From Streptomyces lasiicapitis (GTDB taxonomy: Bacteria; Actinomycetota; Actinomycetes; Streptomycetales; Streptomycetaceae): a DNA stretch of 64,000 bases. The notes beneath the pieces are model-generated. The model was not told where the DNA came from and made no database searches. It worked only from the letters and a program-made list of their open reading frames with translations. The stretch lies in NCBI RefSeq assembly GCF_014646335.1, contig NZ_BMNG01000004.1:212276-276275 (forward strand), in the 5' to 3' direction. Made by a program: the position numbers and the translations under genes. Each line of letters begins with the position of its first letter. The first letter of the stretch is position 1. Positions 25,442-33,338 of this stretch are shown in pieces.

Positions 25442-26296
25442 TCAGCCGCGTGCGGAGAGATGACGGTGCCAGCGCAGCAGCCGCTTCTCGGCCGCCACGA
25501 ACAGCAGGTTGAGCAGATAGCCGACGAGGCCGAGCAGCACGATGGCCGCCCACATGTCGAGGATGTCGAAGGTGCGCTGCGCGGTGATCAGGAAGTTCCC
25601 GAGACCGCTGTCGGCCAGCAGCCACTCGGACAGGACCATGAGGATCAGGGAGAGCGACAGCGTGATGCGCAGCCCCGCGGCGATCTTGGGCAGCGTGGCC
25701 GGGATGATGATGCGGACCAGTTGGACGCGCACCGGAATGTGGAAGGCGCGGGCGGTCTCGCGCTGCACCGGCTCGACGGTCCGTACGCCCTGCAGGGTGT
25801 TGAGCAGTACCGGCCAGGTGCAGCCGAACGCGATGAGCCCGACCCTCATCAGGTCGCCCGCGCCGAAGACCAGCAGGAACACCGGCACGATCGCCGGTTT
25901 CGGCAGGGAGCGCAGGAAGTCGACGGGCGGGTCGATGTATCCGGCGGCCCGCTTCCACTGCCCGGCCACCAGACCGAGCAGCACACCGGCGGCCCCGCCG
26001 AGCGCCCAGCCGCCGAGCGCCCGTAGCAGACTGGGCCCGGCGTCCCGCAGGAACCGATCGGTGAGCACACCGTCGCCGAGCGGCGCGGAGAACCACAACT
26101 CCCTTACGCGTACGGCGATGTCGAAGGGCGTGGGGAAGTAGGGCGACTGCTCGGCGGCCGCGGCCCACTGCCACAGCAGCACGGCGACCAGGGCCGGGAC
26201 GACGCGGATCAGTACCCCGCCGACGATGCCCATGACGCGGCGTACGACGTGCTCGGGAAGGCGGGCCGCAGCGGCGGCCGAGGACAGGACAGCCAT
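25442..26296 (-). CDS. ABC transporter permease (SsuC/TauC-like)
   Basis: A 284-residue permease starting at ATG 26296 in a TGATG overlap with the upstream gene. It has about six membrane helices and the EAA-type cytoplasmic loop (VEPVQRETARAFHIPVRVQL followed by VRIIIPATLPKIAAGLRITL) that docks on the ATPase. The sequence PVDFLRSLPKPAIVPVFLLV is typical of the sulfonate/taurine/nitrate class. It probably forms a heterodimer with the permease domain of the upstream fusion gene. Confidence 0.92.
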   Translation of the reverse strand: MAVLSSAAAAARLPEHVVRRVMGIVGGVLIRVVPALVAVLLWQWAAAAEQSPYFPTPFDIAVRVRELWFSAPLGDGVLTDRFLRDAGPSLLRALGGWALGGAAGVLLGLVAGQWKRAAGYIDPPVDFLRSLPKPAIVPVFLLVFGAGDLMRVGLIAFGCTWPVLLNTLQGVRTVEPVQRETARAFHIPVRVQLVRIIIPATLPKIAAGLRITLSLSLILMVLSEWLLADSGLGNFLITAQRTFDILDMWAAIVLLGLVGYLLNLLFVAAEKRLLRWHRHLSARG

Positions 26297-27687
26297 CACG
26301 ACGCCTCCCTGGTGCCCCAGCCCGTCAGGCGCCTGGAGGCGGCGCTCGTCAGGGAGTTGAGCAGGAAGCCGAGGAGGCCCGCGACGGTCACGGCCGCGAA
26401 GACCCGGTCCGCGTGGAAGCCCGCGTGGGTCGCGGCGAGGACGGTGTGCCCGATGCCGTGCTGCGTGCCCACGGCGATCTCCGAGGCCACGGCCACGGTA
26501 AGGCCGGTGGACAGGGCCAGGCGCAGGCCGGTGAGGATCAGCGGCAGCGCGCCGGGCAGGACCACGCGCCACCAGGTGGCGAGCGTTCCGACGCGGAAGC
26601 TGCGGGCGGTCTCCACGGCCACCCGGTCCGCGCCCCGTACGCCGTACATGGTGTTGAAGAGCATCGGCCACGTGGTGACGAAGGCGACGAGCGTCGCCTC
26701 CATGCGCAGGCCCTGGCCGAGGACCAGAACGAGCAGCGGGATGATGGCGATCCCCGGCACCGAGCGCAGCGACTCCACGATGGGCGTCAACGCCTTGGTG
26801 AGCAGCGCGTACGAGCCGAGCAGCAGCCCCGCGGGCACGGCGACCGCGCAGGCCAGACCGACGCCGGTGAGCACGGCGCGCAGCGTGTGTGCCACCTCGC
26901 CGAGGAACTCCGGATCGACCAGCATGCGCGCGGCCTCCGGCAGGATCACGCTGGACGGCGGCAGGAGTTGACGGTCGATCAGGCCGAGCCGCGCGAAGCC
27001 CTCGAAGCCCAGGGCGAGGACGGCGGCGCCGACGAGGCCGCGCCCGAAGGGGGCGAGACGCCTGCGCGCGGCGGAGACCAGGCGGGCCGAGGCGCCCCCG
27101 TCCGGCCGTTGTTGTGGCGCGGCGGAGGCATCCTCGCGTTCGTTCACCGCTCGCGTACCACCGATGTCGCCCGGGGAGCCTGCTCCTCCGCCCCGCCGCC
27201 GGGACGCCGACACGGCCACCCCGCACAACACCCCCGCCGCGACCGAACCCCACCCCCACCCGCTGAAGTCCCCTCGTATGCCGAAGAGTTCATCGAAGGA
27301 CCAGGCGCCGGGCCCCGCCAGCGCGACGCAACACGCGGCCGCGAGGAGCACCAGCTCGTACTCGAATCCACCGTGCTTGCGCGAGAGGCCGCCGCGCATA
27401 TGCAGCAGCAGGATGTTGACGAACGTGCCGATGAGCGCGGCGGTGGCGAGCGGGGTGAGGGCGCCGAGGGCGAGGAGCACGCCGCCCGCCGTCTCCGACA
27501 GGCCCGCGACCGCGGCCATCACGCGCGGCGGCCGGTAGCCGACGCGGGCGAAGAACGCGGCCGCACCGTCCAGGCCTTCGGCTCCCCACCAGCCGAAGAG
27601 CTTCTCGGTGCCGTGATAGACGATGATCACGGCGACGGCGAGGCGGAGGGCGAGCAGCCCCGCGTCGACGGCGGACGACGAGTCCAT
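26296..27687 (-). CDS. DoxX-like membrane domain fused to ABC permease
   Basis: One uninterrupted 463-codon frame starting at ATG 27687, one base after the stop of the LLM gene. Residues 1-~165 are a DoxX/DUF4142-like four-helix membrane unit (LALRLAVAVIIVYHGTEKLF, GLSETAGGVLLALGALTPLA). A basic/hydrophilic linker (163-205) follows. Residues ~206-463 are a complete SsuC-type permease (VESLRSVPGIAIIPLLVLVL; EAA loop VAVETARSFRVGTLATWWRV). An internal GTG at 27147 (V181) could start a separate permease, but no stop codon precedes it and its Shine-Dalgarno is weak. DoxX proteins are linked to sulfur and redox metabolism, which fits the context. Whether the product is a true fusion is unproven. 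Confidence 0.78.
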   Translation of the reverse strand: MDSSSAVDAGLLALRLAVAVIIVYHGTEKLFGWWGAEGLDGAAAFFARVGYRPPRVMAAVAGLSETAGGVLLALGALTPLATAALIGTFVNILLLHMRGGLSRKHGGFEYELVLLAAACCVALAGPGAWSFDELFGIRGDFSGWGWGSVAAGVLCGVAVSASRRRGGGAGSPGDIGGTRAVNEREDASAAPQQRPDGGASARLVSAARRRLAPFGRGLVGAAVLALGFEGFARLGLIDRQLLPPSSVILPEAARMLVDPEFLGEVAHTLRAVLTGVGLACAVAVPAGLLLGSYALLTKALTPIVESLRSVPGIAIIPLLVLVLGQGLRMEATLVAFVTTWPMLFNTMYGVRGADRVAVETARSFRVGTLATWWRVVLPGALPLILTGLRLALSTGLTVAVASEIAVGTQHGIGHTVLAATHAGFHADRVFAAVTVAGLLGFLLNSLTSAASRRLTGWGTREAS

Positions 27688-27688
27688 G

Positions 27689-28759
27689 TCAGCCCCGGCC
27701 TGCGGTGAACGCGGGCAGGACCTCGTCGATGAACAGGCGCAAGGACCGGTCGGACGTATCGGCGTCCATGAAGCCGTAGTTGAACAGCAGGCCCATGTGC
27801 CGGACACCGGCGTCCTCGTACGTACGGATCTGCGCGCGCACCGAATCCGGGTCGCCGACGAGCATGGCGTGTTCGAGGAAGGCGTCGGGGGCCTGCGGGG
27901 ACACGCCGACCACGCTCTTCATGTGCTCGGCGTCGCGCGGATTCCGTACCGCGCCGAAGCTGCGGCGCTGGCTCTCGCCCATGAGGACGAGCCGGTCACG
28001 GGTCTCGCGCTCGGCGCCCTCGGCGGAGGCGGTGACGTACACCTGCTTCTGGACCATGCTCCAGTCGAGCCGCTCCCGCACCTCGGCCTCGGTGAGGGCG
28101 GTCCCGCGCAGCGCCTCCTCGTACAGCCGCCAGCGGGCGGCGAGCCGTTCGGGCTTCTCGCGGGCGGAGAACAGGTACCAGCCCCTGCGCCCGGTCCACC
28201 GCGCGCCGTCGTCGCTCTGGGTGGCGCGGGCGAAGGGCGGCGCGGCGCGGTGGTACGCGGACGGCATGATCCGGGTGTGCAGGGTGCCGTGCTCGAAGGC
28301 GCTCTTCCACTCCAGGGGCGGATCGTCGGGGCGTTTGGCGAGGGCCGCCTCGAGGATGTCCAGGTTCTGCGTGAGCTGCGCGTGTCGCTCGCCCGGGTCG
28401 CGCCCCATGCCCGCGTACTCCACGGGCGAGCCGCCCGCCGCGAACCCGACGATCAGCTCGCCCCGGGTGAGGATGTCGAGCAGATTGCACTGCTGCGCGA
28501 GCCGCAGCGGGTTGTGCAGCGGCGGCACGGCCACGGCCAGGCTGAACTTGACGCCCTCGCGGACCCGGGGCGCGAGATGCGCCGCGTACATGAAGTTGTC
28601 GCCGTAGGTGTTGTAGCCGGAGAAGTGGTGCTCGGTGAGGACCACGCCGTCGAAGCCGGCGTCGGTGGCCTCCACGGCCTGGCGGGTCAGGGTCTCGATG
28701 ATGCCCACGTCCTCGTGCGGGCCGCGGGTCTGGGCGTTGAGGTAGATCGAGAAGCGCAT
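27689..28759 (-). CDS. LLM-class flavin-dependent monooxygenase
   Basis: A 356-residue bacterial-luciferase-like protein from ATG 28759, with AAGGAG upstream. Features: MRFSIYLNAQTRG, AGFDGVVLTEHHFSGYNTYG (the EHHF motif of luciferase-type enzymes), LAVAVPPLHNPLRLAQQCNL, DILTRGELIVGFAAGGSPVE and the C-terminal VGDPDSVRAQIRTYEDAGVR. These enzymes use reduced flavin supplied by a separate reductase to oxygenate aldehydes, sulfonates, amines or thioethers. It heads the operon that continues with the DoxX-permease fusion, second permease, ATPase, binding protein and SnoaL-like gene. A flavin reductase gene lies about 0.9 kb upstream and would supply FMNH2. Confidence 0.9.
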   Translation of the reverse strand: MRFSIYLNAQTRGPHEDVGIIETLTRQAVEATDAGFDGVVLTEHHFSGYNTYGDNFMYAAHLAPRVREGVKFSLAVAVPPLHNPLRLAQQCNLLDILTRGELIVGFAAGGSPVEYAGMGRDPGERHAQLTQNLDILEAALAKRPDDPPLEWKSAFEHGTLHTRIMPSAYHRAAPPFARATQSDDGARWTGRRGWYLFSAREKPERLAARWRLYEEALRGTALTEAEVRERLDWSMVQKQVYVTASAEGAERETRDRLVLMGESQRRSFGAVRNPRDAEHMKSVVGVSPQAPDAFLEHAMLVGDPDSVRAQIRTYEDAGVRHMGLLFNYGFMDADTSDRSLRLFIDEVLPAFTAGRG

Positions 28760-28939
28760 GCGGGGCTCCTTCGGAGCGGTCGGGCCGCCTGCCTACTGGG
28801 GCCACTGGGCCCCCGGGTCCGCCGGACCTGCCGAGTGACGAGCAGTTTTGTGAGGGTGTCCGGTGGCGGTCAATGTGGTTGTGGAGTTCGTAACGTGGGG
28901 GCGCGGCGGGGTGGTGGGGCGGGCAGAGGAGGGGTGACG

Positions 28940-29704
28940 ATGCGGGATGTGGCGGAGGCGGAAACACCGGTGTGGGCGGGCGAGTTGAGGATTTCCGGCC
29001 TGTCGTCGGGCGCTTCGCGCCGCCTCGCCGCTGCCGCGCGGCGCCTCCAAGTACCCCGGGACGCCGTGGTGTTCGGGCCGGGCGATCCCGGTGACGCGCT
29101 GTTCGTTGTCGTACGTGGCCGAGTGCGGCTCGAACGCCGGGCCGAGGGTGCCCGGGAGTTCGCCCCGGCGCTCCTTGGACCCGGCGACGTGTTCGGCGAG
29201 CTGACGGTGTTCGACCCCTCGCCGCGCGGCGCCACGGCCCGCGCCCTGACCGGGACGGAGCTGCTGTGCGTCGGCTCGGCGCGGCTGCGCGCCGTCCTCG
29301 CCGCGGAGCCGGACGCGGCCTGGCAACTGCTCGGGCTGCTGGCCCGCAGACTGCGCGGCGCGCACGCCGCGACCGAGACGCTCCTTGCCGCCGACCTGCC
29401 GACCCGCCTGGCCAGAACCCTCCTGGAACTCTCGGCCCGCTTCGGCGAGCGGACGGAGGCCGGGCTCCTCGTACGGCACGGGCTCACCCAGTCCCAGCTC
29501 GCTCTGCATGCCGGGGTCTCGCGGGGAAGCGTGAACCGGGTGCTGACCGGGTTCGCCGAGCGGCGCCTTGTGCGGGTGGAGAGCCGGGCGGTGCTGATCA
29601 CCGATGAGGGAGGGCTGCGGGCGCAGGCCCGTCAAGGGCCGGGCGGATCCGGCTGGTCGGGTGCGGAGAGTGGCTCCTCGGGCTCCGGGGGGAAGCCCGC
29701 GTAG
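28940..29704 (+). CDS. Crp/Fnr-family transcriptional regulator
   Basis: A 254-residue regulator from ATG 28940, preceded by GAGGAGGGG. The cyclic-nucleotide-binding-like domain occupies residues ~15-130 (DAVVFGPGDPGDALFVVVRG; LLGPGDVFGELTVFDPSPRG), and a winged helix follows (LTQSQLALHAGVSRGSVNRV). The PGDVFGEL segment is close to the cAMP pocket of Crp. It is divergent from the LLM/ABC operon and is the obvious candidate to control it. Its 3' end overlaps the convergent flavin reductase gene by 73 nt. Confidence 0.87.
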   Translation: MRDVAEAETPVWAGELRISGLSSGASRRLAAAARRLQVPRDAVVFGPGDPGDALFVVVRGRVRLERRAEGAREFAPALLGPGDVFGELTVFDPSPRGATARALTGTELLCVGSARLRAVLAAEPDAAWQLLGLLARRLRGAHAATETLLAADLPTRLARTLLELSARFGERTEAGLLVRHGLTQSQLALHAGVSRGSVNRVLTGFAERRLVRVESRAVLITDEGGLRAQARQGPGGSGWSGAESGSSGSGGKPA

Positions 29705-30225
29705 CGCCTGCGGTGGTAGAGGAGCGGCGCGGTGCCGGGCCGGTGGTCGCCTTCGACGACCAGGCCGATGGCGACGGTGTGGTCGCCTCCGTCCACGGTG
29801 CGCAACAGCTCGCACGAGACGTACGCGACCGTGCCCTCGGTCAGGACCGGCGTGCCGTTGTGCGCGGGCCTCCAGGCGACGCCGGTGAACTTGTCCGGGC
29901 CCTGCCGCGAGAAGCGGCGGGACAGGGCCGTGGCGTCGGCCGCGAGGACGTTCACGCAGAACGCGCCATGCACGAGGACGGCGGCCAGCGTGTGGGACTC
30001 CTTGCCCATGCAGACCAGCATCAGCGGCGGCTCGCACGACAGGGAGCAGACCGCGCCGGACGTCATGCCCGCCGGTGCGCCACTGACGCCCAGGCTGGTG
30101 ACGACGCAGACTCCGGTGGGGAGCGCGGCGGCGAGCGGGCGGAACAGGTCGGGGGGCACGGGGGGTACGCCGCGGCGCCCGTCGTGCGCTGCGGTCGGCG
30201 GAGGCTGGGAGGGGGCGTTCGGCAC
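29632..30225 (-). CDS. Flavin reductase family protein
   Basis: A 197-residue protein from GTG 30225, with GGAGG at 5-nt spacing. The flavin-reductase-like split-barrel is clear: LAAALPTGVCVVTSLGVSGA, PAGMTSGAVCSLSCEPPLML, HGAFCVNVLAADATALSRRF and GDHTVAIGLVVEGDH. It would reduce FMN or FAD with NAD(P)H for a two-component monooxygenase. The nearest partner is the LLM enzyme at 27689-28759. It converges on the Crp gene with a 73-nt tail overlap. Confidence 0.9.
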   Translation of the reverse strand: MPNAPSQPPPTAAHDGRRGVPPVPPDLFRPLAAALPTGVCVVTSLGVSGAPAGMTSGAVCSLSCEPPLMLVCMGKESHTLAAVLVHGAFCVNVLAADATALSRRFSRQGPDKFTGVAWRPAHNGTPVLTEGTVAYVSCELLRTVDGGDHTVAIGLVVEGDHRPGTAPLLYHRRRYAGFPPEPEEPLSAPDQPDPPGP

Positions 30226-30360
30226 CGGGGCCTCCAGGGAGGGGCGGGGAGCGGGTGGGTGCCTTCAGCGTGCTGGGGTGAGCGGGGTCGGGGGTCGGGG
30301 GTGTGGAACACGCAACAGCCCGCGGGCGTGAACTGTGCGTGAGCGCACGGGAGTTCGTCC

Positions 30361-30411
30361 TGCGGGCGGGTCCTCACGCGGCGCTGCTGCGGGCGGGTCC
30401 TCACGCGGCGC
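30361..30411. repeat. 24-nt direct repeat at the 3' end of the AraC gene
   Basis: Two identical 24-nt copies (30361-30384 and 30388-30411) separated by TGC, a 27-nt period. The second copy spans the stop codon and last codons of the AraC-family gene, so the arrangement looks like a recent tandem duplication of the gene end. A GTGCG-TGAG-CGCAC hairpin lies just beyond at 30335-30348 and may terminate the AraC transcript. Confidence 0.8.
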
Positions 30412-31339
30412 GGGACCGGCGGCGATAGCCGCCGGGGGCCTGCCCGTACTCGCGCTTGAAGGCCTTCGCGAAGGCGTACTCGGAGCCGTAGCCGGTGTGC
30501 GCGGCGACCGTGGTCAGCGGGGCCTCGGACTCGCGCAGGAGCTTGGCGGCGCTGGTCATGCGCCAGCGGGTCAGGTAGGCCATGGGCGGTTCGCCGACGA
30601 GGGTGGTGAAGCGGCGGGCGAAGGCCGCACGCGAAAGACCCGCCCGGTCGGCGAGCGACTCCACGGTCCACTGGGCCGAGGGGGCCTCGTGAATGGCGGC
30701 AAGGGCCGGCGCGACCGCGGAGTCACCCAGCGCGGCGGCCCAGCCCGCGGCGGCTGCCTGAGGCTGGTCGTCGAGCCAGGCGCGCAGGATGTAGAGGAGC
30801 AGGGAGTCGATGAGCGCCGGGACGATGCCGGCCGAGCCGACGCGGGGGTTGTCCAGCTCCGCGCGGAGGAGCTGGACCGCCGCGCTCAGCTCGGGGTGCC
30901 TGCCCTGTCCGGTGGGCAGGTGGATGACCTCGGGGAGCTGGCGCACGAGCGGGTGCGGGCGGCCCTGGTCGAGGTGGTAGTTGCCGCACAACAGGCTGGT
31001 GCGGGCGCCGTCGCCGCCGAGGGTGACGGTGCCGATCGGTGAACTCGGCCGGTACTGCTCGGGCTGCTCCTCCTCGGCCGGGGTGGAGGGGTGGTCGGCG
31101 AGGATGTGGCCCCGGCCGTCACGCAGGAAGATCACGTCGCCGGGGCTCAGCGCGACCGGCTCCGCGTCGGGCGCTTCCTCCAGCGGGATGAGCCAGCACG
31201 TTCCGTGCAGCACCACGTGGAATCCGGCGCCCGCGACCGGAGGGAGGCGCAGGCCCCAGGGGGCGCGGCCCTCGGTGCGGACGGACGTGGGGTGCCCCGT
31301 CCGCATCGAGCCCAGCGCCTCGGTCAGGATGTCCAACAC
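30401..31339 (-). CDS. AraC-family transcriptional regulator (cupin_6 N-terminus)
   Basis: A 312-residue regulator, best started at GTG 31339 (VLDILTEALGSMRTGHPTSV) behind GGGGGAGG. The N-terminal cupin-like effector domain has GFHVVLHGTCWLIP and LSPGDVIFLRDGRGHILAD. The C-terminus has the double HTH (ESLADRAGLSRAAFARRFTT, then PLTTVAAHTGYGSEYAFAKA, FKREYGQAPGGYRRRSR). Members usually sit next to and activate an oxidoreductase; here a quinone-oxidoreductase-like gene lies upstream on the same strand. Confidence 0.9.
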   Translation of the reverse strand: MLDILTEALGSMRTGHPTSVRTEGRAPWGLRLPPVAGAGFHVVLHGTCWLIPLEEAPDAEPVALSPGDVIFLRDGRGHILADHPSTPAEEEQPEQYRPSSPIGTVTLGGDGARTSLLCGNYHLDQGRPHPLVRQLPEVIHLPTGQGRHPELSAAVQLLRAELDNPRVGSAGIVPALIDSLLLYILRAWLDDQPQAAAAGWAAALGDSAVAPALAAIHEAPSAQWTVESLADRAGLSRAAFARRFTTLVGEPPMAYLTRWRMTSAAKLLRESEAPLTTVAAHTGYGSEYAFAKAFKREYGQAPGGYRRRSRAA

Positions 31340-31446
31340 CCTCGCCTCCCCCGTGTGGCCAACGCCTTCCCCCTCTTCCCGCACTTCCGGTTCCCGGCTT
31401 CCGGGTCCTCCGGTCCGGGTCCCCGCCCGCAACCCTAAGCCGCCGC

Positions 31447-32373
31447 TCAGGCGACGGTGAGGACGACCTTGCCCCGGACGTTGCCGGTCCCGACCAGCTC
31501 GTGGGCCTTGGCGGCGTCGGCGAGCGGGAACGTCTCGGCGACGTGCGGACGGATGCGGCCCGCGTCGACAAGCGCGGCGATGGCCTCGAGGGAGGCGTAG
31601 TCGGGCTCGACGGAGACCCCGGCGAAGTGCCGCCCCGCGGCCTCCACCTGGGCGGCGAGCTCCTGGTTCCCGTGCTCCATGATGCTGACGAGGACACCGC
31701 CGGGCCGCAGTACCTGAAGGGAACGCGTGCCCTCGGAGGAGGAGTCGAAGACGGCGTCGACGTCGCGTACCGCCTCGGTGTAGTCGGTGGTCCGGTAGTC
31801 GATGACCTCGTCGGCGCCCAAGCCGCGTACGAAGTCGTGCTTCGGCTCGCTCGCCAGGGCGATGACGTGGGCTCCCCGGGCCTTCGCGATCTGGACGGCG
31901 AAGTGGCCGACGCCGCCTGCCGCGCGGTGGATCAACACCCGCTGCCCCTCGGTGAGCCGGGCCGCGTCGACCAGGCCCTGCCAGGCGGTGAGGGCGGCGA
32001 GGGGGACGGCGGCGGCGTGCACGTGATCGAGCGTGGCGGGCTTGCGGGCCACCTGCCGTGAGGGAACAGCGACGTAATCGGCGTACCCGGTGGCGGCGCG
32101 GGGGAAGAACGGCATGCCGTAGACCTCGTCGCCCGGCTTGAACCGGGCTCCGGGGCCGGCTTCCTCGACGACGCCGGAGATGTCCCAGCCGACACCGAAC
32201 GGCGGCTCGCCGAGCAGTGGGTACGCACCCGAACGCACGGCCACGTCCACCGGGTTGACCCCGCTCGCATGGACACGGACGAGTACTTCGCCGCCGAGCG
32301 GGCTCGGACGCTCGGCCTCCACGGTCTCGAGGACCTCGGGCCCGCCGAAGGACTTCTGGATGACAGCACGCAT
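31447..32373 (-). CDS. NADP-dependent oxidoreductase, quinone oxidoreductase-like (zinc-free MDR)
   Basis: A 308-residue medium-chain dehydrogenase from ATG 32373. N-terminal GroES-like domain: VRVHASGVNPVDVAVRSGAY, GWDISGVVEEAGPGARFKPG. Rossmann domain: VLIHRAAGGVGHFAVQIAKA, where the AAGGVG motif is typical of zinc-independent quinone and enone reductases. No structural-zinc Cys cluster is present. It probably reduces quinones or alpha,beta-unsaturated carbonyls with NADPH. The adjacent AraC-family gene is the likely regulator. Confidence 0.9.
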   Translation of the reverse strand: MRAVIQKSFGGPEVLETVEAERPSPLGGEVLVRVHASGVNPVDVAVRSGAYPLLGEPPFGVGWDISGVVEEAGPGARFKPGDEVYGMPFFPRAATGYADYVAVPSRQVARKPATLDHVHAAAVPLAALTAWQGLVDAARLTEGQRVLIHRAAGGVGHFAVQIAKARGAHVIALASEPKHDFVRGLGADEVIDYRTTDYTEAVRDVDAVFDSSSEGTRSLQVLRPGGVLVSIMEHGNQELAAQVEAAGRHFAGVSVEPDYASLEAIAALVDAGRIRPHVAETFPLADAAKAHELVGTGNVRGKVVLTVA

Positions 32374-32521
32374 GGGAGGACTTCCTCTCGGTTCGTCCGG
32401 CTCCTCGTCGGGCCGGTTCTTGATGCCTCAACCCTAGGAAGATCCAACGAGCCGATGAATATCCTTCAGTCTCCAAAAGATGTCTCAGCGTCTTGTCGGC
32501 GGTGCGGCGGTGCGGCGGTGG

Positions 32522-33337
32522 TCACAGGAGGAGACGCGTCGGCTGCTCCAGGAGCGAGGTGAACTCCCGCATCCACCGGGCCGCCACCGCCCCGTCCACC
32601 AGGCGGTGGTCCACGGACAGAGTCGCGCGGAGTACCGGCTCGGCCCGCACTTGGCCGTCCACGACGACGGCCTCGTCCCGGGAGGCGCCCACAGCGAGGC
32701 TCGCCGCGTGCGGAGGATTGACGACGGCGGCGAACTCCTCGGTGCCGTACGCGCCGAGGTTGATCAACGCCAGGGTGCCGCCCACGAGTTCCTGCGGGTC
32801 CAGCCGACCGGTGCGGGCGCGGGCGGCGAGGTCGGCGGCGGTCTCGGCGAGGGCGGTCAGCGACAGCCGGTCGGCCGCGCGCAGCACGGGCGTGACGAGT
32901 CCGCGCTCCGTCGCCACGGCGATCGCCACGTCCACGCTGTCGTACGCGGGCACCGCGCGGTGGGCCAGAGCGGCCGCCTTGAGGAGGAGATCGTTGACGG
33001 TGATGTGTGCGGTGCCCTCCCGGCCGGTGTACTCGTTCAGGCGGCGTCGCAGCGCGAGGAGTTCGCCGACGCGGGCGGAGCCGCGCAAGTGGAAATGGGG
33101 TACGAAGTGCTTGCTGTCGATGGACTCCCCGCGCCCGACCGCCCCCTCTCCACGTGCGACAGCCGCCACCACATCACGCCGTACGACCCGCCCTCCCGGC
33201 CCCGTGCCGGGAATCCCCTCGGGCGAGAGCCCGGCCTCGCGGGCGAGGCGCCGGGCGAGCGGACTGCTGAAGACCCTGCGGTCCGCGGCGGCGCCGGGCA
33301 CATCCGCCACCGCGGCAGCACCGTACGCGCGTGTCAT
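32522..33337 (-). CDS. 2-oxoacid dehydrogenase E2-like acyltransferase without lipoyl domain
   Basis: A 271-residue protein whose ATG is one base after the E1 stop. Residues ~22-56 form a peripheral subunit-binding domain (FSSPLARRLAREAGLSPEGI, GTGPGGRVVRRDV). Residues ~75-265 are the CoA acyltransferase catalytic domain, with the active-site motif LSVDHRLVDGA (His244, Asp248). Normal E2 proteins begin with one or more ~80-residue lipoyl domains; this one has about 20 unrelated residues before the binding domain and no DKA-type lipoylation motif. It must use a lipoyl carrier encoded elsewhere or do another acyl transfer. No E3 gene is nearby. Confidence 0.85.
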   Translation of the reverse strand: MTRAYGAAAVADVPGAAADRRVFSSPLARRLAREAGLSPEGIPGTGPGGRVVRRDVVAAVARGEGAVGRGESIDSKHFVPHFHLRGSARVGELLALRRRLNEYTGREGTAHITVNDLLLKAAALAHRAVPAYDSVDVAIAVATERGLVTPVLRAADRLSLTALAETAADLAARARTGRLDPQELVGGTLALINLGAYGTEEFAAVVNPPHAASLAVGASRDEAVVVDGQVRAEPVLRATLSVDHRLVDGAVAARWMREFTSLLEQPTRLLL

Positions 33338-33338
33338 C

